Shown in pieces: positions 4,891-12,069 of a stretch of DNA of 16,159 nucleotides. Source of the stretch: CAYXVB01 sp964467785. Lineage in GTDB: Bacteria; Bdellovibrionota; UBA1018. Below the pieces are notes generated by a model that did no database searches, had not been told where the DNA came from, and saw only the letters and a list, made by a program, of their open reading frames with translations. The stretch covers positions 1-16,159 of the forward strand of contig CAYXVB010000076.1 in the NCBI GenBank assembly GCA_964467785.1, in the 5' to 3' direction. Numbering within the stretch: the first letter of the stretch is position 1; every line of letters starts with the position of its first letter. Both the position numbers and the translations under genes were made by a program.

Positions 4891-7850
4891 GCGACCTGAG
4901 ACGTTCTTGGCTTAAAACATCCAGCGCCCTGGCGGCTTCGCTGATCGCCTCGGCGGCGATCTTTGCTTCCGCGCGGGCTTGGGGCGGAGAACCGGTCCGG
5001 CTCGAAACGCTCAAGACCCATAGTCGCCTCGTTTTTCGCCTCGATCGTGGAGTGGACGAAGTCCCGGTCGAGATGAAGAACACCGCGCAGGGGTTCCGAG
5101 TCTTGTTCAAGGGCCTGGACCTCGCGGATCTTGGCGCTCCGCTGGGTGAGGAAAGGGCCTGGGCCGAAGCACTAGCGGCAAGGCATGGCAATGATCCCCG
5201 CGTGCAGTCCATCCAGCTTCGTCAAACTCCCCAAGGGGTGGTGGCCGAAGGCAAGTGGAAGTACCCCTCTGGCCCGAACGCGCCCGCCCAGCCCCGGATG
5301 GAGGCCTTTGATTACCGGGACAAGGCTTCGTCGCAATATGTTCTCGACTTCTGGGTGCGAAAGACCGTGACCGTGGCCGAGGTCGAAGCAGCCAAACGCC
5401 AGGAAATGCACCAGGCGTCCATCAAGAAGGCGGAGGCGGAGGCCAAGCGTCGCGCCGAGCGTAAGATCGCGAGCGAGGCCCGCAAAAACGCGGCAATCAA
5501 CATCGACCGATTCTGCAAGGACGCCCTCACGGATCAAAACGACGTGGTGCTGCCTTTCATCCCGTTCCACGAGCCGGTCGACTTCACCCGGTACATCCCG
5601 ATCGCTTCGCCCGACGCGAACTACCAATTTCGCGACCCGCAAGGCAACTCCAAGGACGCCCAGTACGTCCGACTGGCGCTCAAGCTCTATCGCGACGGCA
5701 AGCTGGGGTTGGCGCTGCGCACGCTGGAGTTTTTTGACGCCGAGCATCCTTCTTCGATGTATCGGCTCGAGACACGGTTTCTCCGGGCCAACATCTACTT
5801 CAAGCTCGGCATGTTCCAGGAGTCCGACCAGCTCCTGCAGCGCCTGATGTTGGATTCGCAGGAGTCGGCGGTGGCGCTCCACTCGGCGATGTATCTGGCC
5901 GCGCGGCACATCCAGGCTGGCTCCCATCTCCTGGCGTTGGATCCGTTTTTGTGGCTGGTGAGCCATCATCCGGATCACCGCTTGAGCTGGCTTTTCCATC
6001 TCGGCGTCGCGGAGAGTTTCTACGCGCTCAAGCAGACGGAGCGCGCCGCCAAGGAGTACCGCTGGGTCATCGATCATGCGGTGGATCGCAAACAAAAGGC
6101 TGAGGCCGCCATCCGCATGGGCGACCTGTATATGGCGCGCTTCCAATATGAGGAAGCTCTGGCCGCCTACTTCCAGGGCATCAACTACTTTGGCGAGGAG
6201 GCGGGCGAATTTCCGTCGATCCACATTAACCGCGCCGAAGCGCTCTATGGTCTGCGCAATTTTGATCGCGCCAAGGTGGCGTTCGAGAACTTTCTCAAGC
6301 GCTTCCCGGATCACACGATGGGGTGGAGAGCGACTTACCGACTCGCGGAGATTGCAAGCCGAAACGCGGATCCGGCGGCGCGCGCCCACTATCTCGAGAC
6401 CGTGAACCGTTATCCGGTCACTCCGGGGGCGACGCTGGCGCGGATGAGGCTGGCCACTTGCGGCGATCAGGCCGGGATGAACGCCGAGACAGGGATGCGG
6501 TTCTTTGCCAATGAAGCGGCGAAGTTCACGGGCGACGGCGAGCTCGCGATGGTGCGCTACACCGAATACAAGTATCTCGCGGAGATCCGCGCGCTGGTGA
6601 CCTGGTCGCGCCGTGCGGAATCGGGCCAGGCACAGAACCGCGAGGAGGCTGCCCGCCTGGAGCTCGATGCGATGGAGACGGCGATCCGGGCGCTGACCCC
6701 GAATCGCACTCCCGAGTTCAAAGCGGTGGTCAAGCCGATGATTGGCGCGTTGTTCCGTCGCAGGATCGAAACTATGTTGGCCGATGGTCAAAAGGCCGAG
6801 GCGATCGAGCTCTATCAGCAGCGCAACGGGGCGATTCCCTGGGAAGAGCGGTTCTCCGAGCCGAGCTATATCCTCAAGCTATCGCTGGCGGCATCGGACC
6901 TGGGCTTTGGAAAGCTGGCTAAAGAGCTGGCGGAGGTCTACCAGGAAGGGCCGAAGAAGCACGATCGGGCGATGCTCGCCGCGGGCGAGCGCCAGGCGGA
7001 GGAAGAAGCCGCCGAAGGGCGCGCTCCCGCCGCCGCGCAGGCCAAGCGCGCCCGGCAGGCCGCAGAGGATATGGAGGATCCCGAGATCCGCATGCGCGTC
7101 TACGAAGCCGCGTTCAGCGAGGCCAAGGCGCTCTGGATCACCACGAACGGCGAGCGCAAGGAGTCCAACGACAAGATCCGCGCGGCGCTCGCTAAGGTGG
7201 GCGAGGAGTCGCCCCACTCTTACGAGCGCGAGATCATCCTGGGACTGATGGATCAGCGCGAAGGCCGGGAAAAACCGGCGCTCGGTCACGCGCTCAAGGC
7301 CCAGCTGCTGCGGCCTTCGAGGGGCGCGGCAGAGAGGGATGCGAGGTTGGAAGGCTGGGTCGCGCTCCTGCAAGCCAAGGGCGGTGACCAGCAGGTGGCG
7401 TTGCGCATGTTGCGGAGTCTTGAAGACCACGTCCGTGAACGCCGCGCCGAGGAGCGTGAGCCCGCGGCCCAGAAAGACGGAAAAAACGATGACGCCGCGA
7501 TACGCGAAGCGGCCACGGCGCTCGGCGTGCCGGTAACGCCGTCCCTCGAGACGCTGATCCTGACCCAGGCGCAGATCCTCGATCGGGTGGGACGCTGGGG
7601 CGAGGCCGCGCAGGCCTATTCCCGCGCCATGGACGCCGGCGTGGGTGGGGGGCAGGCGGTTTATGGCTACGCCAAGGCGTTGCTCAACACGGGCGAAGCC
7701 GAAAGCAAGGCCCGCGGGATCGAGACGTTGCAGAAGCTTGCCGATGGGAAGATCGGCGGAAATCCCAGTGAACTCTGGAAACGACTGGCGCTCGAGGCGC
7801 TGGAGAACGAAACAGGCAAACCTGCCAATGCCAAGGAGGGCAAAAAATGA
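4887..7850 (+). CDS. Large secreted TPR protein, candidate flagellar periplasmic scaffold
   Basis: The 987-residue product begins at a TTG with AAGGA seven bases upstream; the signal peptide directly after it supports this start. The signal sequence ends near ASARAWG (about residue 33) and carries RRSWLK, which resembles a twin-arginine motif. Residues about 35-155 look like a beta-rich domain with faint likeness to AMIN domains (TLKTHSRLVFRLDRG). Residues 160-205 form a charged coiled coil, about 256-545 hold degenerate TPRs (e.g. LALKLYRDGKLGLALRTLEFF; AAIRMGDLYMARFQYEEAL), and 680-940 are helical with a further TPR-like pair near the end. It probably acts in the periplasm in protein assembly. 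The layout recalls PflA of Campylobacter, a motor scaffold; that is inference. Its last four bases (ATGA) overlap the next gene. Confidence 0.92.
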   Translation: MSDLRRSWLKTSSALAASLIASAAIFASARAWGGEPVRLETLKTHSRLVFRLDRGVDEVPVEMKNTAQGFRVLFKGLDLADLGAPLGEERAWAEALAARHGNDPRVQSIQLRQTPQGVVAEGKWKYPSGPNAPAQPRMEAFDYRDKASSQYVLDFWVRKTVTVAEVEAAKRQEMHQASIKKAEAEAKRRAERKIASEARKNAAINIDRFCKDALTDQNDVVLPFIPFHEPVDFTRYIPIASPDANYQFRDPQGNSKDAQYVRLALKLYRDGKLGLALRTLEFFDAEHPSSMYRLETRFLRANIYFKLGMFQESDQLLQRLMLDSQESAVALHSAMYLAARHIQAGSHLLALDPFLWLVSHHPDHRLSWLFHLGVAESFYALKQTERAAKEYRWVIDHAVDRKQKAEAAIRMGDLYMARFQYEEALAAYFQGINYFGEEAGEFPSIHINRAEALYGLRNFDRAKVAFENFLKRFPDHTMGWRATYRLAEIASRNADPAARAHYLETVNRYPVTPGATLARMRLATCGDQAGMNAETGMRFFANEAAKFTGDGELAMVRYTEYKYLAEIRALVTWSRRAESGQAQNREEAARLELDAMETAIRALTPNRTPEFKAVVKPMIGALFRRRIETMLADGQKAEAIELYQQRNGAIPWEERFSEPSYILKLSLAASDLGFGKLAKELAEVYQEGPKKHDRAMLAAGERQAEEEAAEGRAPAAAQAKRARQAAEDMEDPEIRMRVYEAAFSEAKALWITTNGERKESNDKIRAALAKVGEESPHSYEREIILGLMDQREGREKPALGHALKAQLLRPSRGAAERDARLEGWVALLQAKGGDQQVALRMLRSLEDHVRERRAEEREPAAQKDGKNDDAAIREAATALGVPVTPSLETLILTQAQILDRVGRWGEAAQAYSRAMDAGVGGGQAVYGYAKALLNTGEAESKARGIETLQKLADGKIGGNPSELWKRLALEALENETGKPANAKEGKK

Positions 7851-8812
7851 CGGATATCGTTACGGCTGACAGGAGAATGCGGGAATTGATCCAGCTGGCC
7901 AGGACGGTCGCGCCGAGCAAGGCGACGGTGCTGATTCAGGGAGAGAGCGGCACAGGAAAGGAGCTGATGGCGAGCCTGGTGCACGAGAACAGCAATCGCG
8001 CCGGTCGTCCCTTTGTCGCGATCAACTGCGCGGCGATTCCGGAGAACCTCCTCGAGAGCGAGCTCTTTGGCTACGAGCGTGGCGCTTTCACCGGCGCGGT
8101 GACGAGCAAGGCGGGAAAGTTCGAGTTCGCCAACGGCGGTACGCTTTTACTGGATGAGATCTCCGAGATGGACATCCGTCTCCAGGCCAAGCTCCTGCGC
8201 GTGATCCAGGAAGGCGAGGTGGACCGCATCGGTGGCCGTAAGCCAATCCCGGTCGACGTCCGTATCATCGCGACGACCAATCGCAATCTCGCCGAATGCG
8301 TGAAGGAAGGCGCATTCCGCGAGGACTTGTTCTATCGCCTCAATGTGGTCAACCTCACGGTCCCGCCGCTGCGTGAGCGCATCGGCGACGTGGCGCTCGT
8401 GTCCCAGCACTTTGTCCAGGCGTTCGCCGAGCGAAACGGCAAGCCGGTGGCGTCGATCGCCTCCGAAGCGCAGTCGCTGCTCGATGCGCATGTTTGGCCG
8501 GGCAACGTGCGCGAGCTTGAGAACGTGATCGAGCGCGCCGTGATCACCGCCCAGGGCGCGGAGATCCGCGCGCAGGACATCCACATCGAGCATCGCACCG
8601 TCTCCGGCCTGCTCGCCGAGGAGCTGGGCGAGAAGCTCGAGCGCGCCTGGAACCCGGGGCAGACGTTGGACGACATCGAGAAGAACGTCATCCTCCAGGC
8701 CCTGCAGTATCACAGCGGCAATCGCACGCACACGGCCAGGGCGCTCGGGATCTCGATCCGGACGCTGCGGAACAAGCTCGCGGACTATCGCCGGCTGGGC
8801 CTGAACGTCTGA
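7847..8812 (+). CDS. Sigma-54-dependent transcription activator without receiver domain
   Basis: This 321-residue protein is a bacterial enhancer-binding protein that uses ATP to open sigma-54 promoters. It begins almost directly with the AAA+ domain: Walker A GESGTGKE (32-39), the sigma-54 contact loop GAFTGA (79-84), Walker B TLLLDEI (99-105), sensor I ATTNRNL (142-148), arginine-finger region FREDLFYRL (157-165) and sensor II WPGNVREL (217-224). A Fis-type helix-turn-helix ends the protein (about 280-312, NRTHTARALGISIRTLRNKL). There is no N-terminal receiver or GAF domain, so it resembles PspF in layout, and control by phosphorylation is not expected. The start overlaps the TPR stop in ATGA. 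Position directly before the flagellar operon suggests a flagellar regulator (FlrC/FlgR-like role). Confidence 0.95.
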   Translation: MTDIVTADRRMRELIQLARTVAPSKATVLIQGESGTGKELMASLVHENSNRAGRPFVAINCAAIPENLLESELFGYERGAFTGAVTSKAGKFEFANGGTLLLDEISEMDIRLQAKLLRVIQEGEVDRIGGRKPIPVDVRIIATTNRNLAECVKEGAFREDLFYRLNVVNLTVPPLRERIGDVALVSQHFVQAFAERNGKPVASIASEAQSLLDAHVWPGNVRELENVIERAVITAQGAEIRAQDIHIEHRTVSGLLAEELGEKLERAWNPGQTLDDIEKNVILQALQYHSGNRTHTARALGISIRTLRNKLADYRRLGLNV

Positions 8813-8840
8813 TCGAACTGGCGGGGAAATGCCGAGTTGA

Positions 8841-8917
8841 CGCCTTCCGACCGGCACGGATTGCCGGGGCCATCTGGTCCCGGCGTCCCCGAAACGACAG
8901 CCGGATGACGGAAGGCG
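8841..8917 (+). other. Nested inverted repeats between the activator gene and the flgB promoter
   Basis: CGCCTTCCG (8841-8849) and CGGAAGGCG (8909-8917) form a perfect 9-bp outer stem. Inside, GCCGGGGCC (8863-8871) and GGTCCCGGC (8876-8884) form a 9-bp hairpin with loop ATCT and one G-U pair. An alternative inner stem, CCGGCA/TGCCGG (8851-8867), competes with it. The element lies in the 3' untranslated region of the activator gene. No U-tract follows, so it is not a standard terminator, though it may protect the 3' end or slow polymerase. Confidence 0.45.
8851..8867. promoter_or_regulatory. Candidate upstream activator site (dyad) of the flgB promoter
   Basis: CCGGCA-CGGAT-TGCCGG is a perfect 17-bp dyad centred about 138 bases upstream of the predicted flgB transcription start. 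The same arms with the same five-base spacing occur upstream of the first sigma-54 promoter (4685-4702). Size and spacing suit a Fis-type HTH dimer such as the activator encoded just upstream. It overlaps a possible RNA hairpin, so either reading may be true. Confidence 0.42.
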
Positions 8918-8970
8918 GGCTGAAACGAAGTATAAACGTCGCCGCGAGAATTGGGGAGTATCGGTCAACG

Positions 8971-8986
8971 CGGCACGTAACTTGAA
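8971..8986 (+). promoter_or_regulatory. Sigma-54-like promoter of the flgB operon
   Basis: CGGCACG-TAAC-TTGAA keeps the -24 GGCACG block and the TTG of the -12 block, and the spacing of ten bases between GG (8972-8973) and GA (8984-8985) is right. Two bases differ from TGGCACG-N4-TTGCA: the leading T is C, and the C of the -12 GC is A. Transcription would begin near 8997, 46 bases before flgB. A non-functional resemblance cannot be excluded, but no sigma-70 or sigma-28 promoter competes in the gap. Confidence 0.52.
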
Positions 8987-8996
8987 CTGAATCCAG

Positions 8997-9013
8997 CGGG
9001 GGCGGAGCCCCCG
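8997..9013 (+). promoter_or_regulatory. Stem-loop at the 5' end of the flagellar mRNA
   Basis: CGGGGGC-GGA-GCCCCCG is a perfect 7-bp all-GC stem with a three-base loop, beginning at the base where the sigma-54-like promoter should start transcription. Such a 5' stem could stabilise the mRNA. It leaves the flgB ribosome binding site (AAGGAAGGAA, about 9028-9037) free. Confidence 0.45.
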
Positions 9014-9042
9014 ATCGAACAGGATCCAAGGAAGGAACTTGA

Positions 9043-9456
9043 ATGGATAGCGGTTTTGACCCGACCATAGGCGCGTTGAACACGTCGATGAATCTTCGGC
9101 TGTTCAACCAGAACGTCATCAGCTCGAACATCGCCAACGCGGACACGCCGGGCTACAAGGCCAAGGCCGTGGAGTTCGAGGGCGCACTTCGGGACGCGCT
9201 GGGAGTGGGGACTGAGCTCCAGGCCCGAGGCTCTGATGCCCGGCATATCGTCCACCACGCGACCGAGCCGGTCGAGCCGGGGGTTTTCGAGGATCCGAAC
9301 GGCATCGAGTCGCTCGACGGAAATACCGTTGATCGTTCAGCCGAGATGGCAAAAATGGCGGAAAATCAGCTTCTTTTCGATGCATCGGCCGAGATGGTGA
9401 AGCGCAAGCTCGGGATGCTCAAATACGCGATCACCGAAGGGGGAGGTAACCGGTAA
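9043..9456 (+). CDS. flgB: Flagellar basal-body proximal rod protein FlgB
   Basis: FlgB is one of the rod subunits that cross the periplasm; it leaves the cell through the flagellar export apparatus and has no signal peptide. The 137-residue protein shows the rod/hook signature NIANADTPGYKA (29-40) and the closing region AEMAKMAENQLLFDASAEMV typical of FlgB. The ATG is preceded by AAGGAAGGAA. The gene opens the flagellar operon, and its TAA shares one base with the flgC ATG (TAATG), so the two are probably translated together. Confidence 0.97.
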   Translation: MDSGFDPTIGALNTSMNLRLFNQNVISSNIANADTPGYKAKAVEFEGALRDALGVGTELQARGSDARHIVHHATEPVEPGVFEDPNGIESLDGNTVDRSAEMAKMAENQLLFDASAEMVKRKLGMLKYAITEGGGNR

Positions 9457-9893
9457 TGGACTTCTTTTCATCCATGAGAGTGAGCGCCTCGGGGCTTGAC
9501 GCGCAAACCAAGCGCATGAACACGATCTCGAGCAACATCGCCAACGCCGAGACGACGCGCGGGGCAGACGGCAAAGCCTACCGCCGCAAGGACCCGGTGA
9601 TCGCCGCGCAGACCGACCGCGAGTCGTTTGGCGAGATCCTCCAAAACCAGCTCGACGAGCACATCCAGGGCGTGCAGGTGACGGAGATCCACGAGGATAC
9701 GCGGCCGCCGCGCATGGTTTACAACCCGTCGCATCCGGACGCCAATCCGGAGGGCTACGTGGCGATGCCGAACGTCAACACGGTGGAAGAGATGGCCAAC
9801 ATGATCCAGGCCCAGCGCTCGTACGAAGCGAACGTGACCGCCATGGGCGCGGCCAAATCCATGGCGCAAAAGGCGCTGGAGATCGGCCGCTGA
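9456..9893 (+). CDS. flgC: Flagellar basal-body proximal rod protein FlgC
   Basis: FlgC is the second proximal rod protein. The 145-residue product has the N-terminal rod motif SSNIANAETTRGADGKAYRR (about 25-44) and the C-terminal rod motif GYVAMPNVNTVEEMANMIQA followed by QRSYEAN. Length is usual (E. coli 134). GGAGG lies nine bases upstream of the ATG, inside the end of flgB. Forty bases separate it from fliE. Confidence 0.97.
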   Translation: MDFFSSMRVSASGLDAQTKRMNTISSNIANAETTRGADGKAYRRKDPVIAAQTDRESFGEILQNQLDEHIQGVQVTEIHEDTRPPRMVYNPSHPDANPEGYVAMPNVNTVEEMANMIQAQRSYEANVTAMGAAKSMAQKALEIGR

Positions 9894-9933
9894 GCGGACC
9901 GATGAATGAGGCGACGCAAGAGGACATTGAGAC

Positions 9934-10317
9934 ATGCCGAACCTGACAGTCGAACAGATGGGAAGGATCGTAGGAACGGGGGACGTCGAGTCGCTGATGG
10001 GCGGCTCCGGCCCGGCATCCGAGTTGCGGGTCCGCGCCGAGATGGCCAACCAGGGCATGCAGGCGCCCGCGCCGCAGGCCGCTGGCTCGGGAGAGGCCAA
10101 GACCTTTTCGTCGATGCTCGACAAGTCCGTCTCCGACGTCAATCAAATGCAGGTCCAGGCCAACCAAGCCATCCATGAGTTGGTTGCCGGCCGCAACAAG
10201 AACATCCACGAGACGATGCTCGCGATCGAACGCGCGGACACGTCCCTGAAACTGATGATGAACGTCCGAAACAAAGTCCTGGATGCGTATCGCGAGATCA
10301 TGCGCATGCAGGTCTAG
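9934..10317 (+). CDS. fliE: Flagellar hook-basal body protein FliE
   Basis: FliE links the MS ring to the rod and is an early substrate of flagellar export. The C-terminal half of this 127-residue protein carries the family pattern: FSSMLDKSVSDVNQMQVQAN, then the helix NIHETMLAIERADTSLKLMM and the end VRNKVLDAYREIMRMQV. It is about 20 residues longer than E. coli FliE (104), through a flexible Ala/Pro/Gln-rich N-terminal part (about 40-55). The position between flgC and fliF is the common one. Confidence 0.95.
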   Translation: MPNLTVEQMGRIVGTGDVESLMGGSGPASELRVRAEMANQGMQAPAPQAAGSGEAKTFSSMLDKSVSDVNQMQVQANQAIHELVAGRNKNIHETMLAIERADTSLKLMMNVRNKVLDAYREIMRMQV

Positions 10318-10351
10318 TCCGGGTCGGGACTGAGAGCGGGGGAGCTGGAGA

Positions 10352-12040
10352 GTGGAAGAGTACATCAAGCGAGTTTCCAAAGCGATTTCGGCCTTTCTCA
10401 AGGAACAGCCGGCGGCCAAGCTCATGGCGATGGCCGGGGTGTCCGTGGCTATCGTGCTGGCCTTGAGCTACATGTTCTTCTGGGCGGGGCAGACGTCGTT
10501 CGTGCCGTTGATGACGAACCTCAACGCCGAGGACTCCGCCAACATCATCCGGGTCCTGCGCGACAAAAAGATTCCGTTCACCGTGGATCCCACCGGCAAG
10601 AACATCTCGATTCCCCCGGAAAGCCAGCACCAGTTGCGCCTCGAGCTCGCCACGATGGGCCTGCCCCAGTCCAGCGTCGTCGGCTACGAGCTTTTCGACA
10701 AGACCTCGCTCGGCACCACTAGTTTTGTCCAGAAGGTGAACCAGAAGCGCGCCCTCGAAGGCGAGCTGATGCGCACCATCAACTCGATCCGAGGCGTGCA
10801 TCGCTCGCGGGTTCACTTGGCGATGCCGTCGAAGAGCGCCTTTGTCGAGGACCAGAAGAAGTCGACTGCCTCCGTCGTGCTCGACCTCGAGCCGGGCGTC
10901 GTCCTGAACGAGAAGCAGGTCTACGGGATCGGCAACCTCGTCTCCCGCGCCGTCGAGGGCATGGACATCGCCGACGTGGTGGTCGTCGACTCCAACGGCA
11001 AGACCCTGTCCAAGAACATGGCGGATCCGATCGCGGCCGCGACCATGACCCAGCACGAGCTGCAGTCCAAGACCGAGCAGGACATCGAGAAGCGAATCGA
11101 GTCCATCCTCGGCCGCGTGGTCGGGGACGGGCGCGTGAGCGCCAAGGTGACGGCCGATCTGGACTTCTCGCAGGTCGCCGAGACCCAGACCATTTACGAC
11201 GGCGACGCTTCCGCGGTGCTCTCGGTCGAGAAGCACAATGACGCGATGAACGCCGTGCGTCCCGGCCCGCAGGGTCCGGCCGGCGCCGTGTCGAACACGC
11301 CGGGCGAGCCTCCGCAGCCGGCCAACGGGACCCGCACCGACACCACCAAGTCGCGCGAGGTCATCAATTACAACGTCCCGCAGACGGTACGGAAAACGAC
11401 CAAGCAGATCGGGTCCATCAAGCGCATCTCGGTGGCGGTCGTGGTGGACGGCAAGCAGGTCAAGACGCCGGGCAAGGACGGCAAGGTCGAGACCAAGGTC
11501 GAAGCCTGGCCGGCGGACAAGCTCAAGGAGTTCGAGGACATCGTGGCTTCGGCCGCGGGCATCGACCGCAAGCGCGGGGACACGCTCGAGATCAAGAACA
11601 TGGAGTTCACTCGCGAGGACTTCGAGGAGGCCGAGCGCGTCCTCGCCGAGCGCGAACAAAAGACCTATCTCCAGAACATGATCGTCTACGGCGTGATCGG
11701 CCTGGTTTTTGGCCTGTTCTTCTTCTTCGTGGTCCGGCCGTTCATCAAGTGGATCACGGAAAACACGGTCGAGAGCGTGGACTCGTTCCTGCCGCAGACC
11801 CTCGAAGAGCTGGAGCGGCTGCAGAAGAACTCCAACCTCCCGAACCTCGACGACGTCGTCCCGACCGTCCCGGAAAAGCTCGATCCGGAAAAGGTGGAGG
11901 GCGAGATGATCCGGGAAAAGATCGTCACGATGGTGGACACCAATCCCCACAAAGCGGCGCTCATCCTCAAGGACTGGCTGCACGCGCCGGCTAAGACGAC
12001 GGTGGGCGACGCCAAGGCCGGGGAAGCCACAGCCGGCTGA
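10352..12040 (+). CDS. fliF: Flagellar MS-ring protein FliF
   Basis: FliF builds the inner-membrane MS ring on which rod, switch and export gate are assembled. The 562-residue product starts at GTG with GGAG seven bases upstream. It has two membrane helices (about 23-44, KLMAMAGVSVAIVLALSYMF; about 440-462, VYGVIGLVFGLFFFFVV) with the periplasmic ring-building domains between them, including VHLAMPSKSAFVEDQ and ASVVLDLEPG. The cytoplasmic tail ends with the FliG-binding helix region KIVTMVDTNPHKAALILKDW. A Pro/Gly-rich linker (PGPQGPAGAVSNTPGEPPQP) lies in the periplasmic part, as is common. It precedes fliG by 29 bases. Confidence 0.98.
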   Translation: MEEYIKRVSKAISAFLKEQPAAKLMAMAGVSVAIVLALSYMFFWAGQTSFVPLMTNLNAEDSANIIRVLRDKKIPFTVDPTGKNISIPPESQHQLRLELATMGLPQSSVVGYELFDKTSLGTTSFVQKVNQKRALEGELMRTINSIRGVHRSRVHLAMPSKSAFVEDQKKSTASVVLDLEPGVVLNEKQVYGIGNLVSRAVEGMDIADVVVVDSNGKTLSKNMADPIAAATMTQHELQSKTEQDIEKRIESILGRVVGDGRVSAKVTADLDFSQVAETQTIYDGDASAVLSVEKHNDAMNAVRPGPQGPAGAVSNTPGEPPQPANGTRTDTTKSREVINYNVPQTVRKTTKQIGSIKRISVAVVVDGKQVKTPGKDGKVETKVEAWPADKLKEFEDIVASAAGIDRKRGDTLEIKNMEFTREDFEEAERVLAEREQKTYLQNMIVYGVIGLVFGLFFFFVVRPFIKWITENTVESVDSFLPQTLEELERLQKNSNLPNLDDVVPTVPEKLDPEKVEGEMIREKIVTMVDTNPHKAALILKDWLHAPAKTTVGDAKAGEATAG

Positions 12041-12069
12041 TTCGGACGGCGTGAAAGGAACTCGATCTC

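Noticed and set aside
5172..6791. 539-codon minus-strand frame opposite the TPR gene
   Set aside because: Antisense shadow; the plus frame has signal peptide, ribosome binding site and TPR pattern.
8850..8864. CGGCACGGATTGCC as a sigma-54 promoter
   Set aside because: The distance between GG and GC is eight bases, not ten, so the -24 and -12 contacts cannot both be made. It is better explained as part of the dyad.
8891..8928. Direct repeat GAAACGA at 8891-8897 and 8922-8928, 31 bases apart
   Set aside because: Phasing suits a regulator, but the repeat is short and has no copy upstream of the first sigma-54 promoter.
10298..11983. 561-codon open frame on the minus strand opposite fliF
   Set aside because: Mirror of a highly biased GC-rich coding frame. 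The protein is a run of His/Leu/Val/Asp/Arg with no domain pattern, while fliF on the plus strand is unmistakable.
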